Shown here: positions 25,146-33,278 of the stretch, piece by piece | Position numbering within the stretch: the stretch's first letter is position 1 | Layout: every line of letters begins with the position of its first letter | Source of the DNA: CAZCCC01 sp964535715 | GTDB taxonomy: Bacteria; Patescibacteriota; Patescibacteriia; Buchananbacterales; UBA6539 | Length of the DNA stretch: 64,000 bases | Direction: 5' to 3' | Assembly: GCA_964535715.1 (NCBI GenBank) | Contig: CAZHUO010000002.1 | Coordinates: 1-64,000 of the forward strand | Notes under the pieces: generated by a model | Seen by the model: only the letters and a program-made list of their open reading frames with translations | The model's database searches: none | Told to the model about the DNA's origin: nothing | Program-made: the position numbers and the translations under genes

Positions 25146-26498
25146 ATGACAAAAAAATGCGATAAAAAAACAAAAGCCTGGATAGTTTCTGTTGATATGG
25201 GTTATGGCCATCAGCGGCCCGCTCATGCTTTAAGGCACTTGGCAAATAAAGGCAGAGTCATCACCGCAAATAATTATCCCGGCATTCCTTCTTTTGATCG
25301 AAAAATTTGGTATGAAAGCCGGAGATTTTATGAATTTATGTCGCGTTTTAAGAATGTGCCTATTATCGGGGATAAGGCTTGGAAGATATATGATAACATG
25401 CAGGAAATTCCGGAATTTTATCCAAAACGCGATTTGTCGAAGCTTAGCCTTCAGATCAGGCAGATTTATTCAATTATTGAGTCTAAAAAATGGGGCAGCC
25501 ATTTAATAAATAAATTGTCAAAAAATCCTTTGCCTTTAGTCTCAACTTTTTTTATCTCGGCATTTATGGCCGAAACTTTTAAATATCCGGGAGAAATATA
25601 TTGTTTGGCTACCGATACCGATATTAATCGGGCCTGGGCGCCAAAACAGCCGGCTTCTTCCAAGATAAAATATTTTGCTCCAAGTTATCGAGTGGTGGAA
25701 AGGCTTAAGCTATACGGCGTTCCGGCCGAAAAGATTTTTTTAACCGGTTTTCCTTTGCCTTTGGAAAACACCGGCAACCTGAATCTTAATATTTTAAAAA
25801 AAGATTTAAAAAACAGGTTGGCTAATTTGGATCCAAATGGCAATTATTGGAAAACGTACCATGATGTTGCCGAAAAACATGCAGGTATTAAAAAATTGCC
25901 GGCTAAATCTGATCATATACTGACCTTAATGTTTGCCGTCGGCGGCGCCGGTGCTCAAAGAGAAATCGGAGTGCAAATAATTAAAAGTTTGAAAAATAAG
26001 ATTATTAAAAAGAAAATAAGGGTAATTCTGGTGGCTGGAATTCATAATAGCCTAAATCAATTTTTCCGCAAATCAGTTGTGGATAACGGCTTGAAAAAGG
26101 AATTGGAAAATGGAGTAAAGATTATTTTTTCTGCCGGAAAATATGATTATTTTAAAAAATTTAATAAAGCATTGCGTACAACTGATGTTTTATGGACTAA
26201 GCCGTCCGAGCTGAGTTTTTATTGCGCTTTGGGAATACCGATTATTATTGCACCGCCAATAGGTTCTCAGGAAGAATTCAACCGGCGCTGGCTTAGGACT
26301 ATTGGATCAGCTTCAAGTCAATTTGATCCAAAATATTGTAACGAATGGTTTTTTGATTGGGTTAATTCCGGCTGGCTGGCTGAAGCGGCAATGCAGGGTT
26401 TTGTTGAAGCGCCGAAATTCGGGACTTATAATATTGAAAAGATAATTTGCCATGAGTTTGAAAAGGCTAAAAAGCCCAAGATGGTTTTGCAGTATTAA
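25146..26498 (+). CDS. GT-B-fold, MurG/MGDG-synthase-like glycosyltransferase-related protein
   Basis: The 450-residue protein starts with a MGYGHQRPAHAL segment reminiscent of the GHxxAA loop of MGDG synthase/MurG-type enzymes. It contains a mid-protein FAVGGAGAQ loop and a C-terminal TKPSELSFYCALGIPIIIAPPIGSQE region matching the GT-B donor-binding site. A lipid or surface glycosyltransfer role is plausible. No membrane segment is seen. The gene stands alone between HU and korA. Confidence 0.65.
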   Translation: MTKKCDKKTKAWIVSVDMGYGHQRPAHALRHLANKGRVITANNYPGIPSFDRKIWYESRRFYEFMSRFKNVPIIGDKAWKIYDNMQEIPEFYPKRDLSKLSLQIRQIYSIIESKKWGSHLINKLSKNPLPLVSTFFISAFMAETFKYPGEIYCLATDTDINRAWAPKQPASSKIKYFAPSYRVVERLKLYGVPAEKIFLTGFPLPLENTGNLNLNILKKDLKNRLANLDPNGNYWKTYHDVAEKHAGIKKLPAKSDHILTLMFAVGGAGAQREIGVQIIKSLKNKIIKKKIRVILVAGIHNSLNQFFRKSVVDNGLKKELENGVKIIFSAGKYDYFKKFNKALRTTDVLWTKPSELSFYCALGIPIIIAPPIGSQEEFNRRWLRTIGSASSQFDPKYCNEWFFDWVNSGWLAEAAMQGFVEAPKFGTYNIEKIICHEFEKAKKPKMVLQY

Positions 26499-26500
26499 GT

Positions 26501-26584
26501 CATGGAACAGAGAACATAAAACATGGAACAAAAGCTTAATATTGCATGTTCTGTGGTATGTGTTTTATGTTCCATAAATCATGA
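26501..26584. repeat. Imperfect palindrome before korA
   Basis: Motifs such as CATGGAACA, AACATAAAACA and their complements recur on both sides of a central AAGCTT, giving a long imperfect hairpin. It is one of several such word-repeat palindromes between genes in this window. Confidence 0.5.
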
Positions 26585-26608
26585 ATTTGTGTTATATTAA
26601 AATTACAT

Positions 26609-28357
26609 ATGAAAAACAGCCAAAATACTAAAAATAACATTTTCACCTGGAAAATCGGCGGAATTGCCGGCGGGGGACAGCAAGCAGCTGGCCTGATTTT
26701 TACTAAAGCTTGTGTTCGCGGTGGCCTGTATACTTTTGACAGCTCCGAATATCCCTCGCGAATTCGCGGCGGGTTGGTAACTTACCGAGTCAGCATTTCC
26801 GAAAAACCGGTAATGGCAATTTACCAAAAAACTCAGCTATTAATTGCTTTGAATCGTGAAGCTTTTGACTACTGTCTACTGGATATGACCAAAGATGGTG
26901 TAATTTTATATGATAGCGATAATTTTGAAATAAAACCCAGTGAAGCCAAAGGAATTAAAGTTTATCCAATGCCTTTGGAAAAATTAGCTAAAGAAGCCGG
27001 CATTAAGCCGATTGCCGTAAATATTATCATTACCGGCGCTTGTGCGGCTTTGCTTGATTATGACTTAGGCATTCTGGATGAGGTTATTAAAGATTCATTT
27101 GCCGACAAGGGTCAAGAAGTTGTAGACATGAATATTACGGCTTCTAAGTTTGGTTATGACTATGCGGTCAAAAATTTTGATACCAAAAATTTTCCTTATA
27201 AATTAAAGCCTTTAAAGAAAAATAATGATTCGATGATTGTCACTTCCAACGATACGCTTTCTTTGGGAGCGGTTGCCTGCGGCTGTAAATTTTTAGCAGC
27301 TTACCCGATGACTCCAGCTTCTTCGATTATGCACAATTTGGCCGCCTGGGCGGAAAAACATGGCATGGTAGTCAAACATGCCGAAGACGAGATTTCCGCC
27401 ATGCATATGGCAATTGGTGCGGGTTATGCCGGAGTTAGGTCAATGACTTGCACATCCGGGGGTGGTTTTGCTTTGATGTCTGAAGCCTTGGCTTTAGCCG
27501 GAATTACTGAAACGCCTGTTGTAATTGCTGAGGCGCAAAGGCCCGGCCCGGCCACCGGCTTGCCGACTTGGACTGAGCAAGGAGATTTGGATTTTCTGCG
27601 CCATGCCGGCCACGGCGAATTTATTCGGGTAATCTTGGCGCCGGGTGATCCTAAAGAAGCTTTTAATTTAACTGTTTTGGCTTTTAACTTGGCTGAAGTC
27701 TGGCAAATTCCGGTTTTTGTTTTGGTTGATAAATATATTGCCGAGGGTCATCAATCAATTGAAGATTTAAGCATTAATAAGATAAAAATTGATCGTGGAG
27801 AGCTTCTAAGTGAAGAACAGCTGGCAAAAATTAAAGACTTTAAGCGATATGAATATTCTAAATCAGGAGTTTCGCCTCGTTCTATTCCAGGCCAAAAAGG
27901 CGGAGTCTATTTGGCAAACAGCGATGAGCATGAAGAACACGGCTATACAATCGAAGGGTACGATGCAAAAACTCGGAAGCTGATGGTTGAAAAAAGAGCT
28001 TCTAAATTATCTGGTATATTAAAAGATTTGCCCAAGCCGGAGTTATTTGGATCTAAATCAGCCAAGTTAACTTTAATCGGCTGGGGTTCAGTCAAAGGTC
28101 CGGTTTTGGAAGCATTGAAAGTTTTAGATCAAGTAAATTATGTTCATATAGCCGCTCCTTGGCCTCTTAATGCTGATGAAGTCAGAAAAGTTCTAAAAGG
28201 AACCAAGAAATTGGTTGCTATTGAAAATAATCATACCGGCCAACTGGCTAATATTTTGGAACAAAACGGAATTAAAATTGATGAAAGATTAAACAAGTTC
28301 GATGGCGCCCAGTTTTTTCCGGAAGAAGTCATTGAGTCAGTTAGTAAGTTAAAATAA
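26609..28357 (+). CDS. korA: 2-oxoacid:acceptor oxidoreductase, fused gamma-alpha subunit
   Basis: The 582-residue protein fuses the gamma domain (about 1-190, GGIAGGGQQAAG and SRIRGG) to the alpha pyrimidine-binding domain (about 200-560: YPMTPASSIMHNLA, KHAEDEISAMHMAIGAGYAG, TSGGGFALMSEAL). Together with the next gene it forms a thiamine-diphosphate ferredoxin oxidoreductase that decarboxylates a 2-oxoacid to acyl-CoA. The fused form is typical of KorA/2-oxoglutarate-type enzymes. Substrate choice (2-oxoglutarate, pyruvate or branched chain) is not settled. Confidence 0.92.
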   Translation: MKNSQNTKNNIFTWKIGGIAGGGQQAAGLIFTKACVRGGLYTFDSSEYPSRIRGGLVTYRVSISEKPVMAIYQKTQLLIALNREAFDYCLLDMTKDGVILYDSDNFEIKPSEAKGIKVYPMPLEKLAKEAGIKPIAVNIIITGACAALLDYDLGILDEVIKDSFADKGQEVVDMNITASKFGYDYAVKNFDTKNFPYKLKPLKKNNDSMIVTSNDTLSLGAVACGCKFLAAYPMTPASSIMHNLAAWAEKHGMVVKHAEDEISAMHMAIGAGYAGVRSMTCTSGGGFALMSEALALAGITETPVVIAEAQRPGPATGLPTWTEQGDLDFLRHAGHGEFIRVILAPGDPKEAFNLTVLAFNLAEVWQIPVFVLVDKYIAEGHQSIEDLSINKIKIDRGELLSEEQLAKIKDFKRYEYSKSGVSPRSIPGQKGGVYLANSDEHEEHGYTIEGYDAKTRKLMVEKRASKLSGILKDLPKPELFGSKSAKLTLIGWGSVKGPVLEALKVLDQVNYVHIAAPWPLNADEVRKVLKGTKKLVAIENNHTGQLANILEQNGIKIDERLNKFDGAQFFPEEVIESVSKLK

Positions 28358-28361
28358 GTCT

Positions 28362-28398
28362 AGATAAGTCCAGACAAGAATCTTATCTTGACTTATCT
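28362..28398 (+). repeat. Hairpin between korA and korB
   Basis: AGATAAGTC (28362-28370) and GACTTATCT (28390-28398) form a perfect 9-bp stem over a 19-nt loop that itself repeats TCTTATCTT-like words. No T run follows, so it may tune korB expression or message stability. Confidence 0.55.
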
Positions 28399-28421
28399 CG
28401 ACTTAATCCTTATTTCTATTT

Positions 28422-29276
28422 ATGTCTACCGAAAAAGATTTTATAACTCCCATAAAGCCCACTTGGTGTGTCGGATGCGGCAATTTTGGCATTTGGACGG
28501 CTTTAAGGCAGGCCTTGGCTGAATTAGGGTTGGAGCCCCATCAGGTTGCAATGGTTTTTGATATAGGTTGCTGCGGCAATGGCGCCAATTGGCATAACCT
28601 GTACGGCTTTCACAGTCTTCACGGCCGGCCTTTGCCGGTTGCATATGCCGTTAAGCTGGCAAATCATGATTTGAAAGTGATTGCCATTTCCGGCGATGGC
28701 GGCGGCTATGGCGAGGGTGGAAATCATTTTATTCATACTTGCCGAGGAAATATTGATATAACTTATATCATTCATAATAACCACCGCTATAGCTTAACCA
28801 CCGGCCAATCTTCGCCGACTTCCGAGCAGGGAGCAAAAACCAAGTCAACTCCGGCCGGACTGATTGAAAAGCCTTTCAACGGCCTTCAGGTGGCAATAAC
28901 TTGTGGCGCCACCTTTGTCGCCCAAGGCTATTCTGACGAGGTTGTCCATCTAAAAGAAATATTTAAAAAAGCCATCAGTCACAAGGGATTTTCTTTAGTT
29001 GATGTTTTACAGCCATGCGTGATATTCAATGACAAAGATATCCGCCAGCAATACCGCGAAAAGACATACAAGCTTGAAGAATCCGGTTACAAGCCAAGCG
29101 ATAAGCTTGAGGCTTATAAAAAAGCAGGGGAGACTGAAAAATTGCCGATCGGCATATTATATCAGGAAGTCCGCCCTAGTTATGAAAGCCAGCTTTCCCA
29201 GCTTTTCAAGCAGCCTTTAGTAAAGCAGAAGGTGGAAAAAGTTGAAATTGCCGAGTTATTAAAAGAATTTAAATAA
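28422..29276 (+). CDS. korB: 2-oxoacid:ferredoxin oxidoreductase beta subunit
   Basis: This 284-residue beta subunit binds thiamine diphosphate and an iron-sulfur cluster. It has CVGCGNFG near the N-terminus, FDIGCCGNG, and the GDG...N thiamine motif in ISGDGGGYGEGGNHF followed by NNHRYSLTTGQ. The 64-nt spacing to korA and shared function make one operon. Length matches KorB/PorB. No separate ferredoxin-like delta subunit is encoded nearby. Confidence 0.93.
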   Translation: MSTEKDFITPIKPTWCVGCGNFGIWTALRQALAELGLEPHQVAMVFDIGCCGNGANWHNLYGFHSLHGRPLPVAYAVKLANHDLKVIAISGDGGGYGEGGNHFIHTCRGNIDITYIIHNNHRYSLTTGQSSPTSEQGAKTKSTPAGLIEKPFNGLQVAITCGATFVAQGYSDEVVHLKEIFKKAISHKGFSLVDVLQPCVIFNDKDIRQQYREKTYKLEESGYKPSDKLEAYKKAGETEKLPIGILYQEVRPSYESQLSQLFKQPLVKQKVEKVEIAELLKEFK

Positions 29277-29293
29277 TTTTTGAATAAAAAAGT

Positions 29294-30877
29294 ATGAAAA
29301 AATTTTTTATTTTAGTTGTCCTTTCTTTTTTAGTTATTCCAATATTCTCAGCCAAAGCAGCAGAAACTCTTGCTCAGCGTCTGAAGGGCTATATCCTTCT
29401 TCAGGTTGAAGAGCGCGGGGAAGCCTGGTATGTAAACCCCGATGATTCAAAAAGATATTACATGAAAGACGGGGTAGTCGCCTATGAAATGCTAAGAGAG
29501 TTTGGATTGGGTATTGCTGATGCAGATTTGGCTAAAATTCCAGTAGGCATTGAAGAAAGGTTTGAAGATACTGATACCGACAAAGACGGCTTAGCCGACA
29601 GGCTTGAAGAAGGTTTGGAAACCAATTTAAATTTAGCAGATACTGACAAAGACGGAGTTTCAGACGGCCAAGAAGTAAAAAGCGGCAATAATCCCTTAGG
29701 CGCAGGCAAAATGGCAGTTGACACCAACTTGGTAGGCAGGCTGAAAGGAAAAATTCTCCTTCAGGTTCAAAAAGCCGGCCAGGCCTGGTATATCAACCCA
29801 AAAGACGGCAAGCGTTACTACATGAAAAACGGCGATGCCGCCTACCAAATCATGAGATTTTTAAGCCTGGGTATTACTAATTCCGATTTGGAGAAGATTA
29901 CAAAGAGTGATTGGTCTGTTCCTAATATAAGCCAGTCGAAGTCAGATCATTTTTTTGTTAAAAAAATTACAGATAATTTTTTTTCGCCTAAAATTGATAG
30001 TAATAACGGCATATACTATTTATCAAGAGGTTCGGAAAATAGTTCAGAACTTAGAAAATTTACATTATCAGCCGATTTAATTATTGCAGAAAAAGGATTA
30101 TGGAACATATATGTTGATAATAAAAATAATATCTGGGGCTACAATTCTTATGATGATACTGATGACGGGCTTTATTTTTTGGATAATACAAAATTAACAA
30201 AGTTTACTGCTGGTGATTATTATTTGAAGTGGGTAAAAGTTGCTTCTGAAAATGATTTTTTACCAAGCAGTTCAATATATGATATAGCTTCAAATTCGGA
30301 AGGCTTGTGGATTGCGACAGATAAAGGTTTGGTGTTTTATAATTATAATACCTGGAAAACATTTACTTATAACGATTGGAAACCGGATGATTATTTCAAA
30401 GATAATAGAATAGACCAGGTTGAAGCAAATGATTCATATGTGGTATTCAGGTCAGTATTTGATACTTATGTTTATAAGGATGGAAAATTTATTGAAATCA
30501 GCGATATGGTTGATGGTATGTCTGATCTTTATTTGGATGGGAATTTTTTATGGCAATATACTAATAATAGTTATATAACTAAAGGCGTATATAGATATAA
30601 CATCAATACAAAAGAACAAAAATTATTTGGTAATGAAGAAGGATTGGATAATCTTAAAATCGACTCTGTTTCAAAAGATTCTCAAGGAAATCTTTGGTTT
30701 GCGGCTAATGCAGATAAAGATGAATTTGGTGGATTATACAAATATGACGGCAGCAATTTTACTAAATATTTTAGAGACGAAGGCTCAACTAGTTTCAATT
30801 TTTATGATTTATTAATTGATTCTAATGATAATATTTATGCATGTGGGTTAGGTGATTTATACAAATTGGAATTTTAA
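29294..30877 (+). CDS. Secreted protein with two wall-type repeats, Ca-binding motifs and a beta-propeller
   Basis: The 527-residue protein has a signal peptide (about 1-22) and two copies of a roughly 55-residue module: LKGYILLQVEERGEAWYVNP and LKGKILLQVQKAGQAWYINP, each followed by KRYYMK and LG(I)xxADL. Thrombospondin-3-like DTDKDG repeats (about 96-130) that should bind calcium sit between them. The C-terminal half resembles a two-component-regulator-type propeller (GLWIATDKGLVFYN, GNLWFAANAD). The modules are frequent in Patescibacteria surface proteins. Likely a surface sensor or adhesin. Confidence 0.75.
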   Translation: MKKFFILVVLSFLVIPIFSAKAAETLAQRLKGYILLQVEERGEAWYVNPDDSKRYYMKDGVVAYEMLREFGLGIADADLAKIPVGIEERFEDTDTDKDGLADRLEEGLETNLNLADTDKDGVSDGQEVKSGNNPLGAGKMAVDTNLVGRLKGKILLQVQKAGQAWYINPKDGKRYYMKNGDAAYQIMRFLSLGITNSDLEKITKSDWSVPNISQSKSDHFFVKKITDNFFSPKIDSNNGIYYLSRGSENSSELRKFTLSADLIIAEKGLWNIYVDNKNNIWGYNSYDDTDDGLYFLDNTKLTKFTAGDYYLKWVKVASENDFLPSSSIYDIASNSEGLWIATDKGLVFYNYNTWKTFTYNDWKPDDYFKDNRIDQVEANDSYVVFRSVFDTYVYKDGKFIEISDMVDGMSDLYLDGNFLWQYTNNSYITKGVYRYNINTKEQKLFGNEEGLDNLKIDSVSKDSQGNLWFAANADKDEFGGLYKYDGSNFTKYFRDEGSTSFNFYDLLIDSNDNIYACGLGDLYKLEF

Positions 30878-30896
30878 TTTAAATTAATTTAAAAAT

Positions 30897-30924
30897 AGCA
30901 CCTTCATTACGGAGGTGCTTTTTA
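30897..30924 (+). terminator. Terminator of the propeller protein gene
   Basis: AGCACCT (30897-30903) and AGGTGCT (30913-30919) form a perfect 7-bp stem with a 9-nt loop and a TTTT tail. Confidence 0.82.
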
Positions 30925-31125
30925 ATGGTTTTTTTTGCCACCTATGGGCAAAATTTCGCCACAGCGAGAGCATGGCTCGCAGCCTTTTATTTTGTGTCCG
31001 ACCCATGAACACCAAAGAGCATACCAAATCCATTTTTTTAGAATAATTTTCCTTTCCTCTGAAATTGAACTCTTGCCGTTTTTTTTTGCGATTTCTTTTG
31101 CGCCGTTTCTGTGATTTTTTTTCAT
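30922..31125 (-). CDS. Small Cys-rich protein, DUF1660-like
   Basis: The 67-residue product has a lysine-rich N-terminus and a C-terminal CSWVGHKIKGCEPCSRCGEI segment. This resembles the C-x-x-GHK ... C-x-R-C-G zinc-knuckle layout of small phage DUF1660 proteins, recalled only. AAGGGTGAGA directly precedes the ATG and gives a usable SD. It converges on the propeller gene. A modest call; it could also be chance coding. Confidence 0.45.
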   Translation of the reverse strand: MKKNHRNGAKEIAKKNGKSSISEERKIILKKWIWYALWCSWVGHKIKGCEPCSRCGEILPIGGKKNH

Positions 31126-31254
31126 TTTCTCACCCTTTTAAGTTAGTATGGATTAGTCCTAAACAGCAAAGGATGATACTTTTATATTACTTCAATTTAA
31201 TAAAAAAAGCCATCTATGATGGCGTAGTATTAATATGTAAATTATTATTAAATC

Positions 31255-31390
31255 CTAAACTCTAAATCCTAAATCCTAAATTCCAATTCTCCAAACGTTT
31301 GGAATTTATAATTTGTTATTTAGAATTTATTCGCCGAAGGCGAATCGCCGCCATTGGCGGGCAAGCGCCTACGGCGGAGATATTAGGATT
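31255..31390. repeat. Cluster of dyad repeats between genes
   Basis: It holds word repeats (AATCCTAAA), a perfect CCAAACGTTTGG palindrome (31291-31302), ATTCGCC/GGCGAAT (31329-31335 with 31339-31345), and the dyad CCGCCATTGGCGG (31348-31360), which also lies inside the terminator at 22.6 kb. No gene is seen in 31.13-31.40 kb. Confidence 0.55.
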
Positions 31391-31399
31391 TAAAATTTC

Positions 31400-32131
31400 T
31401 TATCGGCCTTCTTTTTTATCAAACTCTTTATTTTGGATTTCAACCAGTGTCGCTTTCGGCACAGTATCAAATAATTCAATGACGTCTTTATTTATCATCC
31501 GAATACAGCCATGGGAAGCCGGCTCGCCGATAAGGCCTTCCTCGTTAGTTCCATGAATAAATATGCCCCTTTGAGCGGAATTATCATTTATTCCTTTTTC
31601 CAAACCCTCAAGCGCTAAAAGCCTGGTAGTCATTAAATCACTAGGTGCTTGGACGTGCTCGGTATATATTGTAGTTTTGCCTTTTTTGCTTTGTTTTTCA
31701 AAAACAGTCCCTAACTCTGCATTGTCGCCGATTTTAGCAGATATGCGGTGAGTTCCAAAAGGCGTTTTATTGCTATTATTTTTATTGCTAATACCTTTGG
31801 CAGCGGTTGAAATATTATATGATTTGACAATTTGGTTATCTTTTACAAGAAGCATTTCCTGACGTTCAGGGTTAATGACTATGGCGAATTCTTCGGGTTT
31901 TAAATTGAAGTTGCTGGTTAATTTTTCTACGCTTTCCTTGATTTCTTCCCAGATTTGCTCCGGCGTTCTTTCTTGCTCTTTTTGTTCTGCGTCAGCTGAT
32001 TTTAAAGAAAGCAGTTCTTTGGCAGCTAAAGCGCCAAAAAAGGCCTGTTTTAAAAATTCACGACGAGTTGGCTTGTTATTTTTTTCAGTTTTAGATTCTT
32101 CCGTTTCCGGATTAAATGTTTCTTTTTCCAT
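31400..32131 (-). CDS. L,D-transpeptidase (YkuD) with Tat-type signal
   Basis: The 243-residue protein has the YkuD catalytic signature FIHGTNEEG followed by SHGCIRM with the nucleophilic Cys near residue 215. YkuD enzymes make 3-3 peptidoglycan crosslinks or attach proteins to the wall. The N-terminus carries TRREFLK followed by a moderately hydrophobic stretch and ADA, a twin-arginine export signal. A Tat route is uncommon for this family. It is preceded by palindromic element copy 2. The activity call is firm, the Tat route inferred. Confidence 0.88.
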   Translation of the reverse strand: MEKETFNPETEESKTEKNNKPTRREFLKQAFFGALAAKELLSLKSADAEQKEQERTPEQIWEEIKESVEKLTSNFNLKPEEFAIVINPERQEMLLVKDNQIVKSYNISTAAKGISNKNNSNKTPFGTHRISAKIGDNAELGTVFEKQSKKGKTTIYTEHVQAPSDLMTTRLLALEGLEKGINDNSAQRGIFIHGTNEEGLIGEPASHGCIRMINKDVIELFDTVPKATLVEIQNKEFDKKEGR

Positions 32132-32169
32132 AAGAAATAATGTAATTTATTGGCGACGTAGGGCGAGAG

Positions 32170-32272
32170 TCCCGCACCTATTTTACTCATCAATCATTTT
32201 CAAGATTAATTTTTTCTACAGTATAAAATAAATTATTTAACCTAAACAGTGATCAGTAAAATAGGTGCGGGA
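32170..32272. repeat. Palindromic element with CCCGCAC/GTGCGGG ends, copy 2
   Basis: A perfect 18-bp inverted repeat (32170-32187 with 32255-32272) encloses 67 nt of AT-rich sequence upstream of the L,D-transpeptidase gene. Ends and length match the elements at 22.2 and 32.6 kb. Confidence 0.65.
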
Positions 32273-32309
32273 TCTAGTTAAGCCGCTACGACGCAGGTTT
32301 AATTAATGA

Positions 32310-32440
32310 ATCTTATCGTGAAAAGGGAGCCATCAAAGGGTGAAATACCCGAAAGCGCTCCGTCGCCAAAGCGGTACTTATCCAGTTTTGACGCGTCAAC
32401 GACTTGTCCCGATTAATCCTTCGCCTTTGGCGGAGTGAAA
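32310..32440. other. Unassigned structured segment
   Basis: On the plus strand GGAGC...GCTCC (about 32326-32371) encloses GGGT/ACCC, followed by a CGCC...GGCG-like dyad and the palindrome TTGACGCGTCAA. The stretch is not coding and looks RNA-like. No gene follows on the plus strand; on the minus strand it would lie in the leader of the L,D-transpeptidase. I cannot match it to a known RNA. Confidence 0.25.
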
Positions 32441-32500
32441 AATCTTAGATCCCGTCTTATTCATATCTAATTATAAAGCGGGACTCCGTGGTTAATACCC

Positions 32501-32549
32501 TTTATTAAATATATTTGGTCGGGCTGGGGAGATTCGAACTCCCGACCTC
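32501..32549. repeat. 49-bp direct repeat of the tRNA-Pro 3' end plus flank
   Basis: These 49 nt are identical to 33046-33094: 31 nt from the 3' end of tRNA-Pro (T arm and acceptor) plus 18 nt downstream. Such a duplication is what integration at a tRNA 3' end leaves behind. It marks the far boundary of a 545-bp unit. Confidence 0.8.
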
Positions 32550-32663
32550 CCCGCACTAATGTCCGCGAATTGGCATTTTTGAAATTTAAAGTTAGATTAG
32601 CGCGAACACCGCCTGCGGCTGGTATTTCAAGAGATGAGACAAGATAATAGACATGGTGCGGGG
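32549..32663. repeat. Palindromic element with CCCGCAC/GTGCGGG ends, copy 3
   Basis: CCCCGCAC (32549-32556) and GTGCGGGG (32656-32663) bound about 115 nt, with further imperfect pairing of the adjacent ATGTC/GACAT. It abuts exactly the tRNA-Pro 3' fragment. The inside differs from copies 1 and 2. Confidence 0.5.
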
Positions 32664-32705
32664 CAGGCATCATCCCGAACTTAAGTAAAGCAATTTTTAA
32701 TTCTC

Positions 32706-32762
32706 TCGGGCTGGGGAGATTCGAACTCCCGACCTCATCGTCCCGAACGATGCGCGCTAGCC
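32706..32762 (-). pseudogene. Truncated tRNA-Pro, 3' 57 nt
   Basis: These 57 nt match 33064-33120 of the intact tRNA-Pro exactly. They retain the 3' acceptor strand, T arm, anticodon arm and part of the D arm but lack the 5' end. The break falls at a perfect CCCGCC-AGA-GGCGGG hairpin (32763-32777). It cannot fold into a functional tRNA. Confidence 0.85.
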
Positions 32763-33038
32763 CCCGCCAGAGGCGGGTCGGCCTTTGGCGGAAGCTGCTC
32801 TAATAATTATATTACGAACTTGTCTTCCAAATCCACTTTTGTAAAATTTTTCTCTCATAATAGCATCCTGTTCGCATAAGTATTTTTCAAAATATAATAA
32901 TATTAGATGACCATTCTCACGTGTCCATTTGTTCGATTTCTGATTATGTTGTTTTAATCTGTCTTCTGGATTAATTTTTGAGTAACCGACGTATATCTTT
33001 CCATTTTTTATACTTTTTAAAAAATATACATAAAACAT
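32757..33038 (-). CDS. GIY-YIG nuclease-domain protein next to tRNA-Pro
   Basis: The 93-residue protein is a single GIY-YIG domain. The motif pair is VYFLKS and YVGYS, with the catalytic Arg in EDRLKQHN and Glu in REKFYKSG. Its last codons (ending ASGGG) run through a hairpin, and the stop codon lies inside the truncated tRNA-Pro copy, so this end was created by recombination. It starts just outside the intact tRNA's 3' flank and has no SD. Such stand-alone domains are abundant in Patescibacteria; a homing or tRNA-gene-targeting role is inferred from position. Confidence 0.85.
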   Translation of the reverse strand: MFYVYFLKSIKNGKIYVGYSKINPEDRLKQHNQKSNKWTRENGHLILLYFEKYLCEQDAIMREKFYKSGFGRQVRNIIIRAASAKGRPASGGG

Positions 33039-33045
33039 AATGTAA

Positions 33046-33094
33046 TTTATTAAATATATTTGGTCGGGCTGGGGAGATTCGAACTCCCGACCTC
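33046..33094. repeat. 49-bp direct repeat, partner within tRNA-Pro
   Basis: Second copy of the 49-bp repeat at 32501-32549. It covers the 3' 31 nt of the intact tRNA-Pro and its 18-nt downstream flank. The two copies lie in the same orientation, 545 bp apart. Confidence 0.8.
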
Positions 33095-33137
33095 ATCGTC
33101 CCGAACGATGCGCGCTAGCCAGCTGCGCTACAGCCCG
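33064..33137 (-). tRNA. tRNA-Pro (anticodon CGG)
   Basis: The minus strand folds into a full cloverleaf: acceptor CGGGCTG/CAGCCCG with discriminator A, and a D arm with AGCTGGCTAGC. The anticodon stem is CATCG/CGATG with loop TTCGGGA (anticodon CGG), and the T arm has GTTCGAATC. No CCA is encoded. Two truncated copies lie just downstream. Confidence 0.95.
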
Positions 33138-33226
33138 ATAAATAGCGATTAACCAATAACGGTTAACAGTCAATTATTATAGTTTATATTCTTTTTAGTA
33201 TAAAATCAAGTTTAAGCCAAAAAGAT

Positions 33227-33262
33227 AAGGCCGCGTCATTTTGCAATAACGCGGCCTTTTTT
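33227..33262. terminator. Strong bidirectional terminator
   Basis: AAGGCCGCG (33227-33235) pairs perfectly with CGCGGCCTT (33250-33258), with further inner pairs, and T runs flank it on both strands. It ends the minus-strand membrane protein gene at 33279 and isolates it from the tRNA. Confidence 0.9.
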
Positions 33263-33278
33263 GCGGGTTTTGGGGGAA

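Noticed and set aside
32310..32440. Lysine or SAM riboswitch
   Set aside because: Fragments such as GAAAG and CGTCGCC recall the lysine riboswitch core and CTTATC recalls the SAM box, but the rest of either consensus does not fit and no suitable gene follows on the plus strand.
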